Positions 8,284 through 15,900 of a DNA stretch of 39,553 nucleotides are shown here, piece by piece; position 1 is the stretch's first letter, and each line of letters starts with the position of its first letter. The position numbers and the translations under genes are program-made. The stretch is from positions 4,957-44,509 of the forward strand of contig CADANX010000007.1 in NCBI GenBank assembly GCA_902789425.1, in the 5' to 3' direction. Source of the stretch: an uncultured Erysipelotrichaceae bacterium. GTDB lineage: Bacteria; Bacillota_I; Bacilli_A; RF39; UBA660. Under the pieces are notes generated by a model. The model was not told where the DNA came from and ran no database searches. It saw only the letters and a list, made by a program, of their open reading frames with translations.

Positions 8284-10146
8284 TTATTCATATCTTAATG
8301 AATCTACTACATTTAATTTTGATGCTTTTTTTGATGGCTTTATACCTGATATAGTGCAAACTATAATACTTAGTATAATACATAATATTATATGTTTAAT
8401 ATTTATATCTATAAAACTATATTTATATGTTTTTTTAGTTATACTATTTATTAGAATACCAAAAACAGATGATACTATGCATCCATATATACCAGAAAGT
8501 AGTCCTATTAAAGATGATTCATATAAAAACATTTTTTTAATATCACTTACTTTTACACCAAATGCTCTATAAATTCCTATTTCTTTAGTTCTTTCAATAA
8601 CATTTATATACATAACAACAATAATCATAATTGATGATACTATAAGTGATATACTAGATATTCCTATTAAGATATATGAAATCATATCTACATAATATAT
8701 TATTTTATTTACTATTTTAGATGAATTTGATATTGAGTACCCTTGTTTTTTTATTTTATTTTTTACTTCTTTTACATTTTTTATATTATCAACTTTTATA
8801 TTTAATAAAGTTGGTCTAAGTTCTATATTATTTTCTTTATATATTTTATCTAAATAATCATATTTTATATATGCATAAGAAATTTTATCAAGTAACTCTT
8901 CTTCTTTTATTATTCCTGAAATTGTTACTTCTTTTTTTATTAAAAGAGGTTTATTATTGTCAATAACATTAAGCATTACTTTTTTTCCTATAACATCTTT
9001 ATAATTATTACTAATTAAGTTTGATACATTTTTTGATATAGCTATTTCATTATCTTTTGGAGCGTTACCATATTCTATCATTTTTTTATCTAAATAATTA
9101 AATGTAGAAAGTGATGATAAATCATATTTTTCTTTTAATTCTAATGAAGATAACTGGCTAATAGTAAATTCTTTATTAACAGATGTAATATGTTTTATTT
9201 TTTTTATTTTATTTAAATCATTTTTATCAAAATATGAGTAGTTTAAAATATCATCTGTTTTATTTACTTCGATCATTCTAGGATTCATATTATTCTCTAT
9301 TTCATTTCTTATATATTTTTTAATACCACTTCCTAAAAATAACATAAATGATATTCCAAATATTCCAATTGATGAACCAAGTACTATAAGTAGATTTCTT
9401 TTTTTATTTCTAAGTATATTTTTTAATGATATTTTAAGTAATGTTATTAAATTAATTTTACTTTTTTTATTCTTTTGTTCAATGATTATTTCTTTTACAT
9501 TTTTTCTTTTTTTGGTAATTACTTTACCAGATGATATTTGATATATATAATCGGCTCTTTCACTTACTTTTTTAGAATGAGTTACAACTATAACAATTTT
9601 ATTCTCTTTAGATATTTCTTTTAAAATATTTATTACTATTTCACTATTCTTATTATCAAGTGCACCTGTTGGTTCATCTGCAAGAATTATTTTTGGATCA
9701 TTAATTAATGCTCTTGCTATTGCAACTCTTTGTTTTTGACCACCAGATAGTTCATTTGGCATTTTATACATAATATTATCAATTTTTAATTTTTTAAATA
9801 AATCAATAATTTTCTTTTTATCATTTTTATTATGTATATTTTGCATAACTCTAACATTTTCATAAGCATTTAAATGTGGTAATAAATTAAATGATTGAAA
9901 TACAAAACCAATACTATTTTTTTTATAATCATCAACATTATTTTTATTTATTAATAAATCATTAAAATAAAGGCTTCCTGAATATTTTTGATCAAGTCCG
10001 CCTATTATATTAAGTAAGCTACTTTTTCCACTTCCACTTTCGCCCTCTATTGCAGTAAGACCATTGTTAAAAACTAAATTTATATTATCTAATACAAAGT
10101 TTTCTTCATTCTCATATTTCTTAGATACGTTCTTTATAGCAATCAT
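8284..10146 (-). CDS. MacB-like ABC transporter, ATPase fused to FtsX-type permease
   Basis: A 620-residue fusion. Residues 1 to about 220 are an ABC ATPase: Walker A GESGSGKSS, signature LSGGQKQRVAIARAL, Walker B ILADEPTGALD and switch His in VVTHSKK. After a basic linker comes one helix (about 250-272), an extracytoplasmic domain of about 220 residues, then three helices near the C-terminus with the FtsX/MacB signature ERTKEIGIYRAFG. This is the MacB topology (mechanotransmission ABC transporters), which moves peptides, toxins or lipoproteins rather than importing small solutes. No MacA-like partner is adjacent, so the substrate is unknown; peptide resistance or peptide export are both possible. 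Confidence 0.85.
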   Translation of the reverse strand: MIAIKNVSKKYENEENFVLDNINLVFNNGLTAIEGESGSGKSSLLNIIGGLDQKYSGSLYFNDLLINKNNVDDYKKNSIGFVFQSFNLLPHLNAYENVRVMQNIHNKNDKKKIIDLFKKLKIDNIMYKMPNELSGGQKQRVAIARALINDPKIILADEPTGALDNKNSEIVINILKEISKENKIVIVVTHSKKVSERADYIYQISSGKVITKKRKNVKEIIIEQKNKKSKINLITLLKISLKNILRNKKRNLLIVLGSSIGIFGISFMLFLGSGIKKYIRNEIENNMNPRMIEVNKTDDILNYSYFDKNDLNKIKKIKHITSVNKEFTISQLSSLELKEKYDLSSLSTFNYLDKKMIEYGNAPKDNEIAISKNVSNLISNNYKDVIGKKVMLNVIDNNKPLLIKKEVTISGIIKEEELLDKISYAYIKYDYLDKIYKENNIELRPTLLNIKVDNIKNVKEVKNKIKKQGYSISNSSKIVNKIIYYVDMISYILIGISSISLIVSSIMIIVVMYINVIERTKEIGIYRAFGVKVSDIKKMFLYESSLIGLLSGIYGCIVSSVFGILINSITKKTYKYSFIDINIKHIILCIILSIIVCTISGIKPSKKASKLNVVDSLRYE

Positions 10147-10195
10147 ATTTTCCCTCCATATATTATATACAAGGGAAATAAAAAAAATCCCCGAA

Positions 10196-10414
10196 TTAAC
10201 GGTCGATTTTATATTTTTTCTTATTTAGATCAAGTCCCATAAGTTGTAGTTTTATTCTGATATGATTTATTTGGCTATCAGCTACACCTATCTTTTTTAA
10301 GTCAGTTCTTTTTAATGACCAAATGTCATTAATTGTATTTACATTGTTTTCTCTTAAAAGAGAAAGTGTATCACTATTTACTTTTAATTCCATTATATTT
10401 TGTTCTGTATACAT
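10196..10414 (-). CDS. Stand-alone RNA polymerase alpha-CTD-like protein
   Basis: A 72-residue protein. Its length and pattern follow the C-terminal domain of RpoA: MELKVNSDTLSLL aligns with the ELDLSVRSYNCL segment of RpoA, VNTINDI with INTVQEL, and KLQLMGLDL with KLEELGLGL. The domain is a helix-hairpin-helix fold that in RpoA binds promoter UP elements and activators. Here the key DNA-contact Arg (E. coli R265) is replaced by Asn, and the NLGKKS turn is altered to GVADS, so classical UP-element binding is doubtful. The start is fixed by GGTGG six bases upstream. It forms a single-gene unit between the tRNA-Ser and the ABC transporter. Confidence 0.7.
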   Translation of the reverse strand: MYTEQNIMELKVNSDTLSLLRENNVNTINDIWSLKRTDLKKIGVADSQINHIRIKLQLMGLDLNKKKYKIDR

Positions 10415-10445
10415 AAACTACCACCTTTTTCAAATATTGCTTGTT

Positions 10446-10454
10446 ATTATAGCA
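10446..10454 (-). promoter_or_regulatory. Extended -10 promoter of the alpha-CTD-like gene
   Basis: Minus strand TGCTATAAT, a perfect extended -10 box. A TTTGCT hexamer 17 bases upstream is a weak -35. Confidence 0.6.
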
Positions 10455-10482
10455 CAAAAAATATTTAAAGCAAACAGAAAAA

Positions 10483-10505
10483 TAAAAAAAACCTTAAAAA
10501 AGGTT
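10483..10505 (-). terminator. Terminator of tRNA-Ser
   Basis: Minus strand AACCTT and AAGGTT pair around TTTT, followed by a T-run, about ten bases after the tRNA CCA end. Confidence 0.85.
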
Positions 10506-10515
10506 ATTTTCTTAA

Positions 10516-10606
10516 TGGCGGAGCAGGAGGGATTTGAACCCTCGCACCAGTTACCCGGTCTACATCCTTAGCAGGGACGCCTCTTCAGCCTCTTGAGTAC
10601 TACTCC
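10516..10606 (-). tRNA. tRNA-Ser(GCT)
   Basis: A 91-base class II tRNA including an encoded CCA. The acceptor arms GGAGTAG and CTGCTCC pair, with a G discriminator. The anticodon loop CTGCTAA gives GCT, reading AGC/AGT. The T arm is GAGGG/CCCTC with TTCAAAT in the loop, and the long variable arm marks serine. A clean promoter lies upstream and a terminator directly downstream. Confidence 0.95.
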
Positions 10607-10617
10607 AGCTGTTATTA

Positions 10618-10646
10618 ATTTTATCATTTATTGATATGTCAGTCAA
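10618..10646 (-). promoter_or_regulatory. Promoter of tRNA-Ser
   Basis: Minus strand TTGACT, 17-bp spacer, TAAAAT, with TG one base ahead of the -10 box (TGATAAAAT). The -10 box is 11 bases before the mature 5' end. Confidence 0.8.
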
Positions 10647-10666
10647 TAATAAAAAAGAAAAAAACA

Positions 10667-11047
10667 TCAATTAAATGCAAGTTCTACATCTAAGTTTTCA
10701 TCTGCAAATGCTAAATACAAAAATATAAATCCACTTATAGCAATTAATAAAGAACTAACAAATGATAAATATACTAATCTTTTCTTTTTTTCACTATCGC
10801 TTGGTTTAAGTTTTTTTAATCCATCAATTGAATCTTTTAAAAAATATAAATATACAAATATCAGAATAAAGAAGATTATTTTAATTATAAACCTATATTT
10901 ATCTTTTGCTACATTATCTTTAAATACAAAATATTTTCTTTCTTGTGAATTTGAATACCAACTTAAAAAAATAATACCTATATATATTAGCCATATAAAA
11001 TCTTCAGTATTTATTTCTTTAATTTTATCTTCTAATTCACTATTCAT
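10667..11047 (-). CDS. Small membrane protein of unknown function
   Basis: A 126-residue protein with three predicted transmembrane helices: about residues 17-32, 51-70 and 91-113. They are separated by basic and charged loops (SQERKYFVFKDNVAKDKYR and LKPSDSEKKKR) and followed by a short acidic tail. I recognise no family. It lies 36 bases downstream of the 371-residue coiled-coil gene on the same strand with no terminator between them, so the two are probably co-transcribed. Charge placement suggests the loop rich in Lys and Arg before the third helix is cytoplasmic. Confidence 0.5.
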   Translation of the reverse strand: MNSELEDKIKEINTEDFIWLIYIGIIFLSWYSNSQERKYFVFKDNVAKDKYRFIIKIIFFILIFVYLYFLKDSIDGLKKLKPSDSEKKKRLVYLSFVSSLLIAISGFIFLYLAFADENLDVELAFN

Positions 11048-11083
11048 AACATATTATATGAATAAAACCATTAAAAAAGAAGA

Positions 11084-12199
11084 TTATACTACTTTTTTAT
11101 TTATAGTACTATCTTCATTATATTCTTTTATTTTTTTAATAAGTTCGTTTAAATAATCATGTATTTCATTATTAGACATTTCTTTTTTCTTTTTATTATT
11201 CTTTTTAGTAACATTTTCTATATATGCTATTTCATCTTTATCTAATGAATTATTATTTATTCTATTTAATAATGTAGTTATAAAATACATAACTATAGTA
11301 AGTTCATTTAAATTAATTATTGATTTCATATCTTTGTTTTCTATTACTGCATTTAAAGAACTTGTAATTCTATACGAAAATCTACGAATAATATTAAAAT
11401 ATTTTATTTTTTCATTTTCTAAAAGATTATCTGTAATAACATTGCTATTATTTATTTCATCTTTTATTTCATCTGATATACTTTTTTCAAATATACTTTT
11501 TTCTTTTATATATACCGCATAATTATTTAAAAAGCCTTCGAAAAAGTAAGATGTTTCTTTCTTTTCTTTTTCATCAAAAGAAAACTCTTTATTAACAGTT
11601 GATTCAAGTTCTGTTTTTGTTATATCACTAATTTCTGGATTAAAATCATCTAATTGATCTTTAGAATATAATACTGATTCCATAGTAATAATATTTGATA
11701 AACCTCTAATATCGTCCATATTGTCTTTTATTTCATTTAATGAATCACTTTTATTCTTTTTATAATCATCTATTGATTTTAATTTTGAACCTTCTTCCAA
11801 CTCTTTTTTTATTGTTGAAAGTTCCATTGTTAAACTTGAAACTTTATATAATGATTCTGAATCAAGTTTTAATAAATCATCTTGATAGTTAGAAAGTTCA
11901 TTTGTTAATTCTTGTAATTTATTCTCTAGTTCACTTAATTCCTTTTTATTTTCTTCGATTGAAATTGAAGATCCACTTACTATATCATTTGAATTTTTTA
12001 TACTATTAATTTTATTAGAATATTCATATATTAATTCTGAAAGTCTTGCTTGATATAAATCAAGATTAGATGGAACTATACTATAGAAAACTTTTACTAA
12101 ATCTCTTCTTAAATCTTCATTCTTTGTATAATTAGATATAATCATATTAGTCATTAAGTCTTTTGGTTCATTTTTACTAAAAAATATTTCTCTATTCAT
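11084..12199 (-). CDS. Coiled-coil cytoplasmic protein of unknown function
   Basis: A 371-residue protein with no signal peptide or membrane helix. Residues of about 80-155 have heptad-like spacing (KKELSELENKLQELTNELSN) and should form a long coiled coil. The C-terminal third is helical, ending in a Lys-rich segment (KKNNKKKKEMSNNE) and another charged helix. No catalytic motif is visible. GGAGG precedes the ATG at 12199. The tiny membrane protein downstream may be its partner. A structural or scaffolding role is conceivable but not shown. Confidence 0.55.
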   Translation of the reverse strand: MNREIFFSKNEPKDLMTNMIISNYTKNEDLRRDLVKVFYSIVPSNLDLYQARLSELIYEYSNKINSIKNSNDIVSGSSISIEENKKELSELENKLQELTNELSNYQDDLLKLDSESLYKVSSLTMELSTIKKELEEGSKLKSIDDYKKNKSDSLNEIKDNMDDIRGLSNIITMESVLYSKDQLDDFNPEISDITKTELESTVNKEFSFDEKEKKETSYFFEGFLNNYAVYIKEKSIFEKSISDEIKDEINNSNVITDNLLENEKIKYFNIIRRFSYRITSSLNAVIENKDMKSIINLNELTIVMYFITTLLNRINNNSLDKDEIAYIENVTKKNNKKKKEMSNNEIHDYLNELIKKIKEYNEDSTINKKVV

Positions 12200-12271
12200 A
12201 ATAGTCCTCCATTATTAATATAATTATAACTATTTTTTTTAAATTTATAAAGTCCTATTCTTTTATTTTAC

Positions 12272-12295
12272 AAAAAAAGCACAATTTAGTGCTTT
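12272..12295 (-). terminator. Terminator of tdk
   Basis: Minus strand AAAGCAC and GTGCTTT pair around TAAATT, followed by a T-run; it overlaps the tdk stop codon. Confidence 0.85.
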
Positions 12296-12878
12296 AATTA
12301 ATCTTATATTTAAGTTTCATATAGCATTTGCCACATGTTGGCTTATATTCTGTATTAGAAGTGCTTCCATCGATCAAAACAGAATCACCATCTTCAGTAT
12401 ATTTATTATCTACATATCTTACATTAAACTTAGCTCTTTTACCGCATTCACATATAGTAATTAATTCTTCCATTTCATCAGATAATTCAAGAAGTCTTTT
12501 ACTACCAGGAAATAAATTAGATCTAAAATCCACTTTAAGACCATAACAAATAACTGGTATATTAAACATTTTTGAAACATACCATAATTCTTCGACTTGC
12601 TCTTCTGTTAAAAATTGTGCTTCATCTACTAAAATACATGAAATAAAATTATCAAACAATTTATAATAATTAGTAAATGATTCATCCTCACCTATTAAAA
12701 TATCAACCTTTCTTTCAAGACCAATTCTAGATGATAATTTATCATTTGCTTTAGTATCAATAGCTGGTTTTATTACAACTATTTTCTTTCCATTTTCTTC
12801 ATAATTATGAGCAACTTGCATTAAAGCACTACTCTTTCCACAATTCATTGCACCAAATCTAAAATATAATTTTGACAT
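12294..12878 (-). CDS. tdk: Thymidine kinase
   Basis: Phosphorylates thymidine to dTMP with ATP (salvage). The P-loop is FGAMNCGKSS near the N-terminus, the Walker B-like motif is LVDEAQFL, and the lasso/active-site region GLKVDFRSNLFPGS is present. Zinc-binding Cys residues are in ITICECG and PTCGKC, as in type II thymidine kinases. The 194-residue length is standard. The dTMP product is the substrate of the thymidylate kinase at 13659-14330, which is a separate unit across the tRNA pair. Confidence 0.95.
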   Translation of the reverse strand: MSKLYFRFGAMNCGKSSALMQVAHNYEENGKKIVVIKPAIDTKANDKLSSRIGLERKVDILIGEDESFTNYYKLFDNFISCILVDEAQFLTEEQVEELWYVSKMFNIPVICYGLKVDFRSNLFPGSKRLLELSDEMEELITICECGKRAKFNVRYVDNKYTEDGDSVLIDGSTSNTEYKPTCGKCYMKLKYKIN

Positions 12879-12902
12879 TGTTTTACCTCTACCTTTATCT
12901 AT

Positions 12903-12924
12903 AAAAAAAGAACCTATTGGTTCT
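12903..12924 (-). terminator. Terminator of the tRNA-Ile2/tRNA-Leu unit
   Basis: Minus strand AGAACC and GGTTCT pair around AATA, followed by seven T, just past the tRNA-Leu CCA end and before tdk. Confidence 0.85.
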
Positions 12925-12936
12925 AATTTATTTAAG

Positions 12937-13021
12937 TGGTGCAGGTGAAGGGACTTGAACCCCCACTCCGTAAGGAACTAGATCCTAAGTCTAGCGCGTC
13001 TGCCAATTTCGCCACACCTGC
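12937..13021 (-). tRNA. tRNA-Leu(TAG)
   Basis: An 85-base class II tRNA with an encoded CCA. The acceptor arms are GCAGGTG/CACCTGC, the anticodon stem is CTAGA/TCTAG with loop CTTAGGA, so the anticodon is TAG (reads CTN, chiefly CTA). The T loop TTCAAGT and discriminator A fit leucine. It lies four bases after the tRNA with anticodon CAT. Confidence 0.95.
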
Positions 13022-13025
13022 ATAG

Positions 13026-13102
13026 TGGTGGACCCTGCAGGACTCGAACCTGCGACCGCCCGGTTATGAGCCGGATGCTCTAACCAACTGAGCTAAGGGT
13101 CC
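13026..13102 (-). tRNA. tRNA with anticodon CAT, most likely tRNA-Ile2
   Basis: A 77-base tRNA with an encoded CCA. The acceptor arms are GGACCCT/AGGGTCC and the anticodon stem CCGG/CCGG encloses CTCATAA, giving CAT. The acceptor GGACC, D arm and CTCATAA loop resemble the lysidine-modified tRNA-Ile2 of low-GC Gram-positives more than elongator tRNA-Met, whose acceptor usually starts GGCGG. It is not initiator tRNA. If Ile2, it needs TilS to read ATA. Elongator Met stays possible. Confidence 0.75.
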
Positions 13103-13110
13103 ACGTATAA

Positions 13111-13139
13111 ATAATATCATAATAAAGTAGTTTTTGCAA
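13111..13139 (-). promoter_or_regulatory. Promoter of the tRNA pair
   Basis: Minus strand TTGCAA, 17-bp spacer, TATTAT, with TG one base before the -10 box (TGATATTAT). It is located eight bases before the mature tRNA. Confidence 0.7.
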
Positions 13140-13158
13140 TAACAAGTTTGTATTTTTT

Positions 13159-13614
13159 TTATTTTTTATTATCAATATTACTTATTTTAACATTTGGATA
13201 TTTCTTTTTAAATCTTTCTATAGCTTCTTTTTGTGAATATAACTCTATTCCTACAAGATTAATCCCACTCTTTTTTACATCATCAACTAAATTATAGTAA
13301 TAATTATTCTTTAAATCATTTATATATTCATTTGTAAATTTTTCTGTATCTTTATCAATACTTAAAAAATCATATGAATAATATAATTTGTTTATTACTT
13401 TTTTTGGATATATTTTATTAACTTTATAATTATATCCTGTAAAAATAGATAGTTTTAGTTTTATATTTCTTGTATTTAAACAATCATTTGTAAAATCTAA
13501 AAAATAAATATCATTTTCATTAAATGACATATAATTAAATGCATTTATTGAACTTTTATTATAATTTATAATAAATAAAAAAATTATAATGATTACTATT
13601 AATACTTTTTTCAT
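13159..13614 (-). CDS. Small secreted or membrane-anchored protein of unknown function
   Basis: About 151 residues from the ATG at 13614, which has GGTGA just upstream; an ATG at 13626 is in frame but overlaps that site. The N-terminus MKKVLIVIIIIFLFIINYN is a signal peptide or anchor. The rest is rich in Asn, Tyr and Lys, with a plausible alpha/beta domain ending in AIERFKKKYPNVKISNIDNKK. No known family is recognised. It is the last gene of the operon that runs from 17.8 kb, 44 bases after the thymidylate kinase stop. No clear terminator hairpin follows. Confidence 0.5.
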   Translation of the reverse strand: MKKVLIVIIIIFLFIINYNKSSINAFNYMSFNENDIYFLDFTNDCLNTRNIKLKLSIFTGYNYKVNKIYPKKVINKLYYSYDFLSIDKDTEKFTNEYINDLKNNYYYNLVDDVKKSGINLVGIELYSQKEAIERFKKKYPNVKISNIDNKK

Positions 13615-13658
13615 ACACTTCACCATTATAATTATTTACTTATTTTTATTTTTTATAA

Positions 13659-14330
13659 CTATTTTAATAATAATTTCTTTATTTCTTCATGAATATTTTC
13701 TTTTGATTTAATAGAACCATTTTCTTCGCAATTTACATAATCAAAACCTTGATTATTTGCAACAAATAATGAATTTTCATAAACTCTTTTTAAGTATTCA
13801 TTATCTTTCTCATGAATATCATTTTGTATTCCTTCATTATCTACTCTTTTATTTCTAAGTTGCTCAGCCATTTCATATGATGTACATAAAAATACTACAT
13901 TATCAGGTCTTTTTGTACCTAATTTATTGTATTCATAATCAGCCATAAATTCTATAAATTCTTTTTTTACTTTTAAATCATCTATTACTGAAGATTGATA
14001 CATAAGCGATGATGTTACATATCTATCTAGTAATACTACTTTACCAGCATCAAGTGCAGGTTTTATTTCATTTTTATAAACAAATGCCCTATCAACTGCA
14101 TATAACATGTGAACAAAATATGGTGATAATTCTCTTGGATCACCTAAATTACCTTTTAAATATTCCTCAACTGGTTTTCCATAAAAAGTATTATAGCTTG
14201 GAAAATGATGTGTATAAATATCATATCCTTCTTTTAATAAATAATTCTTTAAAAGTTCATATTGTGTTGTCTTACCTATTCCATCACAAGCACCTTCGAT
14301 AACTATTATTTTTCCATTTAATTTTTCCAT
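13659..14330 (-). CDS. tmk: Thymidylate kinase
   Basis: Phosphorylates dTMP to dTDP. The P-loop is IEGACDGIGKTT; the usual form is GxDGxGKST, and here a Cys-Asp pair fills the middle. The DRYVTSSLMYQ segment carries the family DR(Y/H) motif and the following Ser residues. VVFLCTS is the strand leading to the LID region with Arg residues (LRNKRVDNEG). The 223-residue length is slightly above the usual 205-215. Its start overlaps the end of the GDPD gene by 13 bases, so the two are translationally coupled. With tdk nearby this supplies dTTP by salvage. Confidence 0.88.
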   Translation of the reverse strand: MEKLNGKIIVIEGACDGIGKTTQYELLKNYLLKEGYDIYTHHFPSYNTFYGKPVEEYLKGNLGDPRELSPYFVHMLYAVDRAFVYKNEIKPALDAGKVVLLDRYVTSSLMYQSSVIDDLKVKKEFIEFMADYEYNKLGTKRPDNVVFLCTSYEMAEQLRNKRVDNEGIQNDIHEKDNEYLKRVYENSLFVANNQGFDYVNCEENGSIKSKENIHEEIKKLLLK

Positions 14331-15049
14331 TTTAAAACCTCCTTATTTTCACATATTAAATTATCAAAACATTTTTTATATTTTATAAAATCTTTCGTAT
14401 CTTTAATAGTCCAAGCTAAAATTACATGATTCTTTTTTAGCTTATTTATTTTTTTATTATCAAACATTTTATAACTACATGATATAAAATCCGGTGAACA
14501 AATATTTAATAAATACATATTATGAAGTATTTTATCTTTTATAGTTTTATTTCTATTTGATACAAGTAATCCTCTTACATAAGAATTTCTATATTTTTTA
14601 AACCATCTTACTGAAAAAGGATTAAAACTCTTTACTGCAAATTCTCCATCATAATTATCAAGCATATCTGCAAGCGTTTTTTCTAAAGTACCTACACTTT
14701 TTATATCTTTTACTTTTAGTTCAATAATAATTGGAACTTTTTTATTTACTAAAGATAAGACATCTTTTAAAAGTGGAATCTTATAATTTGTATTTAATAG
14801 TTTTAAATCTTTTATATCAGTGTAATTTACTTTTTCTACTTCGTTATCAACATTTGTCATTCTTTTTAAATTATGATCATGAAATACAACTATTTGATTA
14901 TCTTTTGTAATATGAACATCAAGTTCTATAGTATAACCTTCTTTTAAAGCATCTTTAAAAGAACCTAACGAATTTTCAGGAATCTTTTTGTTATCATATA
15001 TTCCTCTATGAGCTATTATTTTATTCTTTAAAAAATCAATATTTTTCAT
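14318..15049 (-). CDS. Glycerophosphodiester phosphodiesterase
   Basis: Hydrolyses glycerophosphodiesters, releasing glycerol-3-phosphate and an alcohol. It contains the GDPD signature: IAHRGIYDNKKIPENSLGSF (catalytic His and Glu-Asn), IELDVHITKDNQIVVFHDHNL (metal-binding Glu-x-Asp and second catalytic His), and LLKDVLSLV with IIIELK. The 243 residues have no signal peptide, so it is a cytoplasmic UgpQ-like enzyme. AGGTG sits six bases before the start. The operon context (tRNA thiolation and nucleotide kinase genes) does not explain its role; lipid turnover is the likely one. Confidence 0.9.
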   Translation of the reverse strand: MKNIDFLKNKIIAHRGIYDNKKIPENSLGSFKDALKEGYTIELDVHITKDNQIVVFHDHNLKRMTNVDNEVEKVNYTDIKDLKLLNTNYKIPLLKDVLSLVNKKVPIIIELKVKDIKSVGTLEKTLADMLDNYDGEFAVKSFNPFSVRWFKKYRNSYVRGLLVSNRNKTIKDKILHNMYLLNICSPDFISCSYKMFDNKKINKLKKNHVILAWTIKDTKDFIKYKKCFDNLICENKEVLKWKN

Positions 15050-15075
15050 ATTATCACCTATTATAATTATATGTT

Positions 15076-15900
15076 TTATTTATCATATTCATCTAGAAAA
15101 GAATATTTTTTTTCATCTTTATTATAACCAAGTACACAGTTTAAATTTACATTATTAAGAGCTGTAAAAATATTATTATCAACATTTTTATTTCTCTTTT
15201 GCATTCTTTTAATAAGTTCTTTCATTTCTTTTCTTTTACTTGTTCCATCATCAATTAAAGAGCATCCATTAGTAAGTGGACATGCACAGTTTATAAAACT
15301 TAGTTCATTATAATTTTTCCATGAAATAATGTCATCTTCTTTTACTAAATATAAAGGTCTAATTAATTCTAATCCTTCGAAATTTGTACTATGAAGTTTT
15401 GGCATCATTGTTTTTACTTCAGAAGAATAAAATAATGATAATAAGGATGTTTCAATAACATCATTAAAGTGATGACCAAGTGCTATTTTATTACAACCAA
15501 GTTCTTTTGCTCTATTATAAAGAAAACCTCTTCTCATTCTTGCACATAAATAACATGGACTATCATCTACATTTGAAATTACATCAAATATATTACTATC
15601 AAATATTTCTAAATTTACATTTAGTATTTTTGCATTATTTTTAATGGTGTTTAAACTTTCTTCATCATATCCAGGATTCATAAGTACATAATGAGCTTTA
15701 AATGGAAATTTACCATGTTTTTGTAGTTCCTCAATGCACTTTGCGAGCAAGAAAGAATCTTTACCACCACTTATGCATACCATAACATTATCATTTTCAT
15801 TAATTAATTCATATTCTGCGACTGCTTTTACGAACTTACTCCAAATATCTTTTCTAAATTTTTTTATTATGCTTTTTTCTATTTCTTTATATTTTTCCAT
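15076..15900 (-). CDS. ttcA: TtcA-like tRNA thiolation ATPase
   Basis: A PP-loop enzyme, family of TtcA (2-thiocytidine at tRNA position 32) and TtuA. The PP-loop SGGKDSFLLA is near residue 44. The paired Cys of the Fe-S cluster site are in PCYLCARMRRG, and GHHFNDVIETSLL is the conserved adenylation-domain motif. A third Cys cluster (NCACPLTNGCS) lies toward the C-terminus. The 274-residue length fits. The start codon overlaps the cysteine desulfurase stop (TAATG), so the sulfur donor and acceptor enzymes are coupled, which supports a sulfur-transfer role. Exact tRNA position and base are not determined by the sequence. Confidence 0.85.
   Translation of the reverse strand: MEKYKEIEKSIIKKFRKDIWSKFVKAVAEYELINENDNVMVCISGGKDSFLLAKCIEELQKHGKFPFKAHYVLMNPGYDEESLNTIKNNAKILNVNLEIFDSNIFDVISNVDDSPCYLCARMRRGFLYNRAKELGCNKIALGHHFNDVIETSLLSLFYSSEVKTMMPKLHSTNFEGLELIRPLYLVKEDDIISWKNYNELSFINCACPLTNGCSLIDDGTSKRKEMKELIKRMQKRNKNVDNNIFTALNNVNLNCVLGYNKDEKKYSFLDEYDK

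Noticed and set aside
10323-10571. Plus-strand open frame ending MAEQEGFEPSHQLPGLHP
   Set aside because: It runs antisense through tRNA-Ser and the alpha-CTD-like gene. The ending is the familiar false translation of the tRNA-Ser reverse strand.
13026-13102. Call of initiator or elongator tRNA-Met for the CAT anticodon tRNA
   Set aside because: The paired GGACCCT acceptor end excludes the initiator type; the acceptor, D arm and CTCATAA loop are closer to Gram-positive tRNA-Ile2. Elongator Met is kept as an alternative only.
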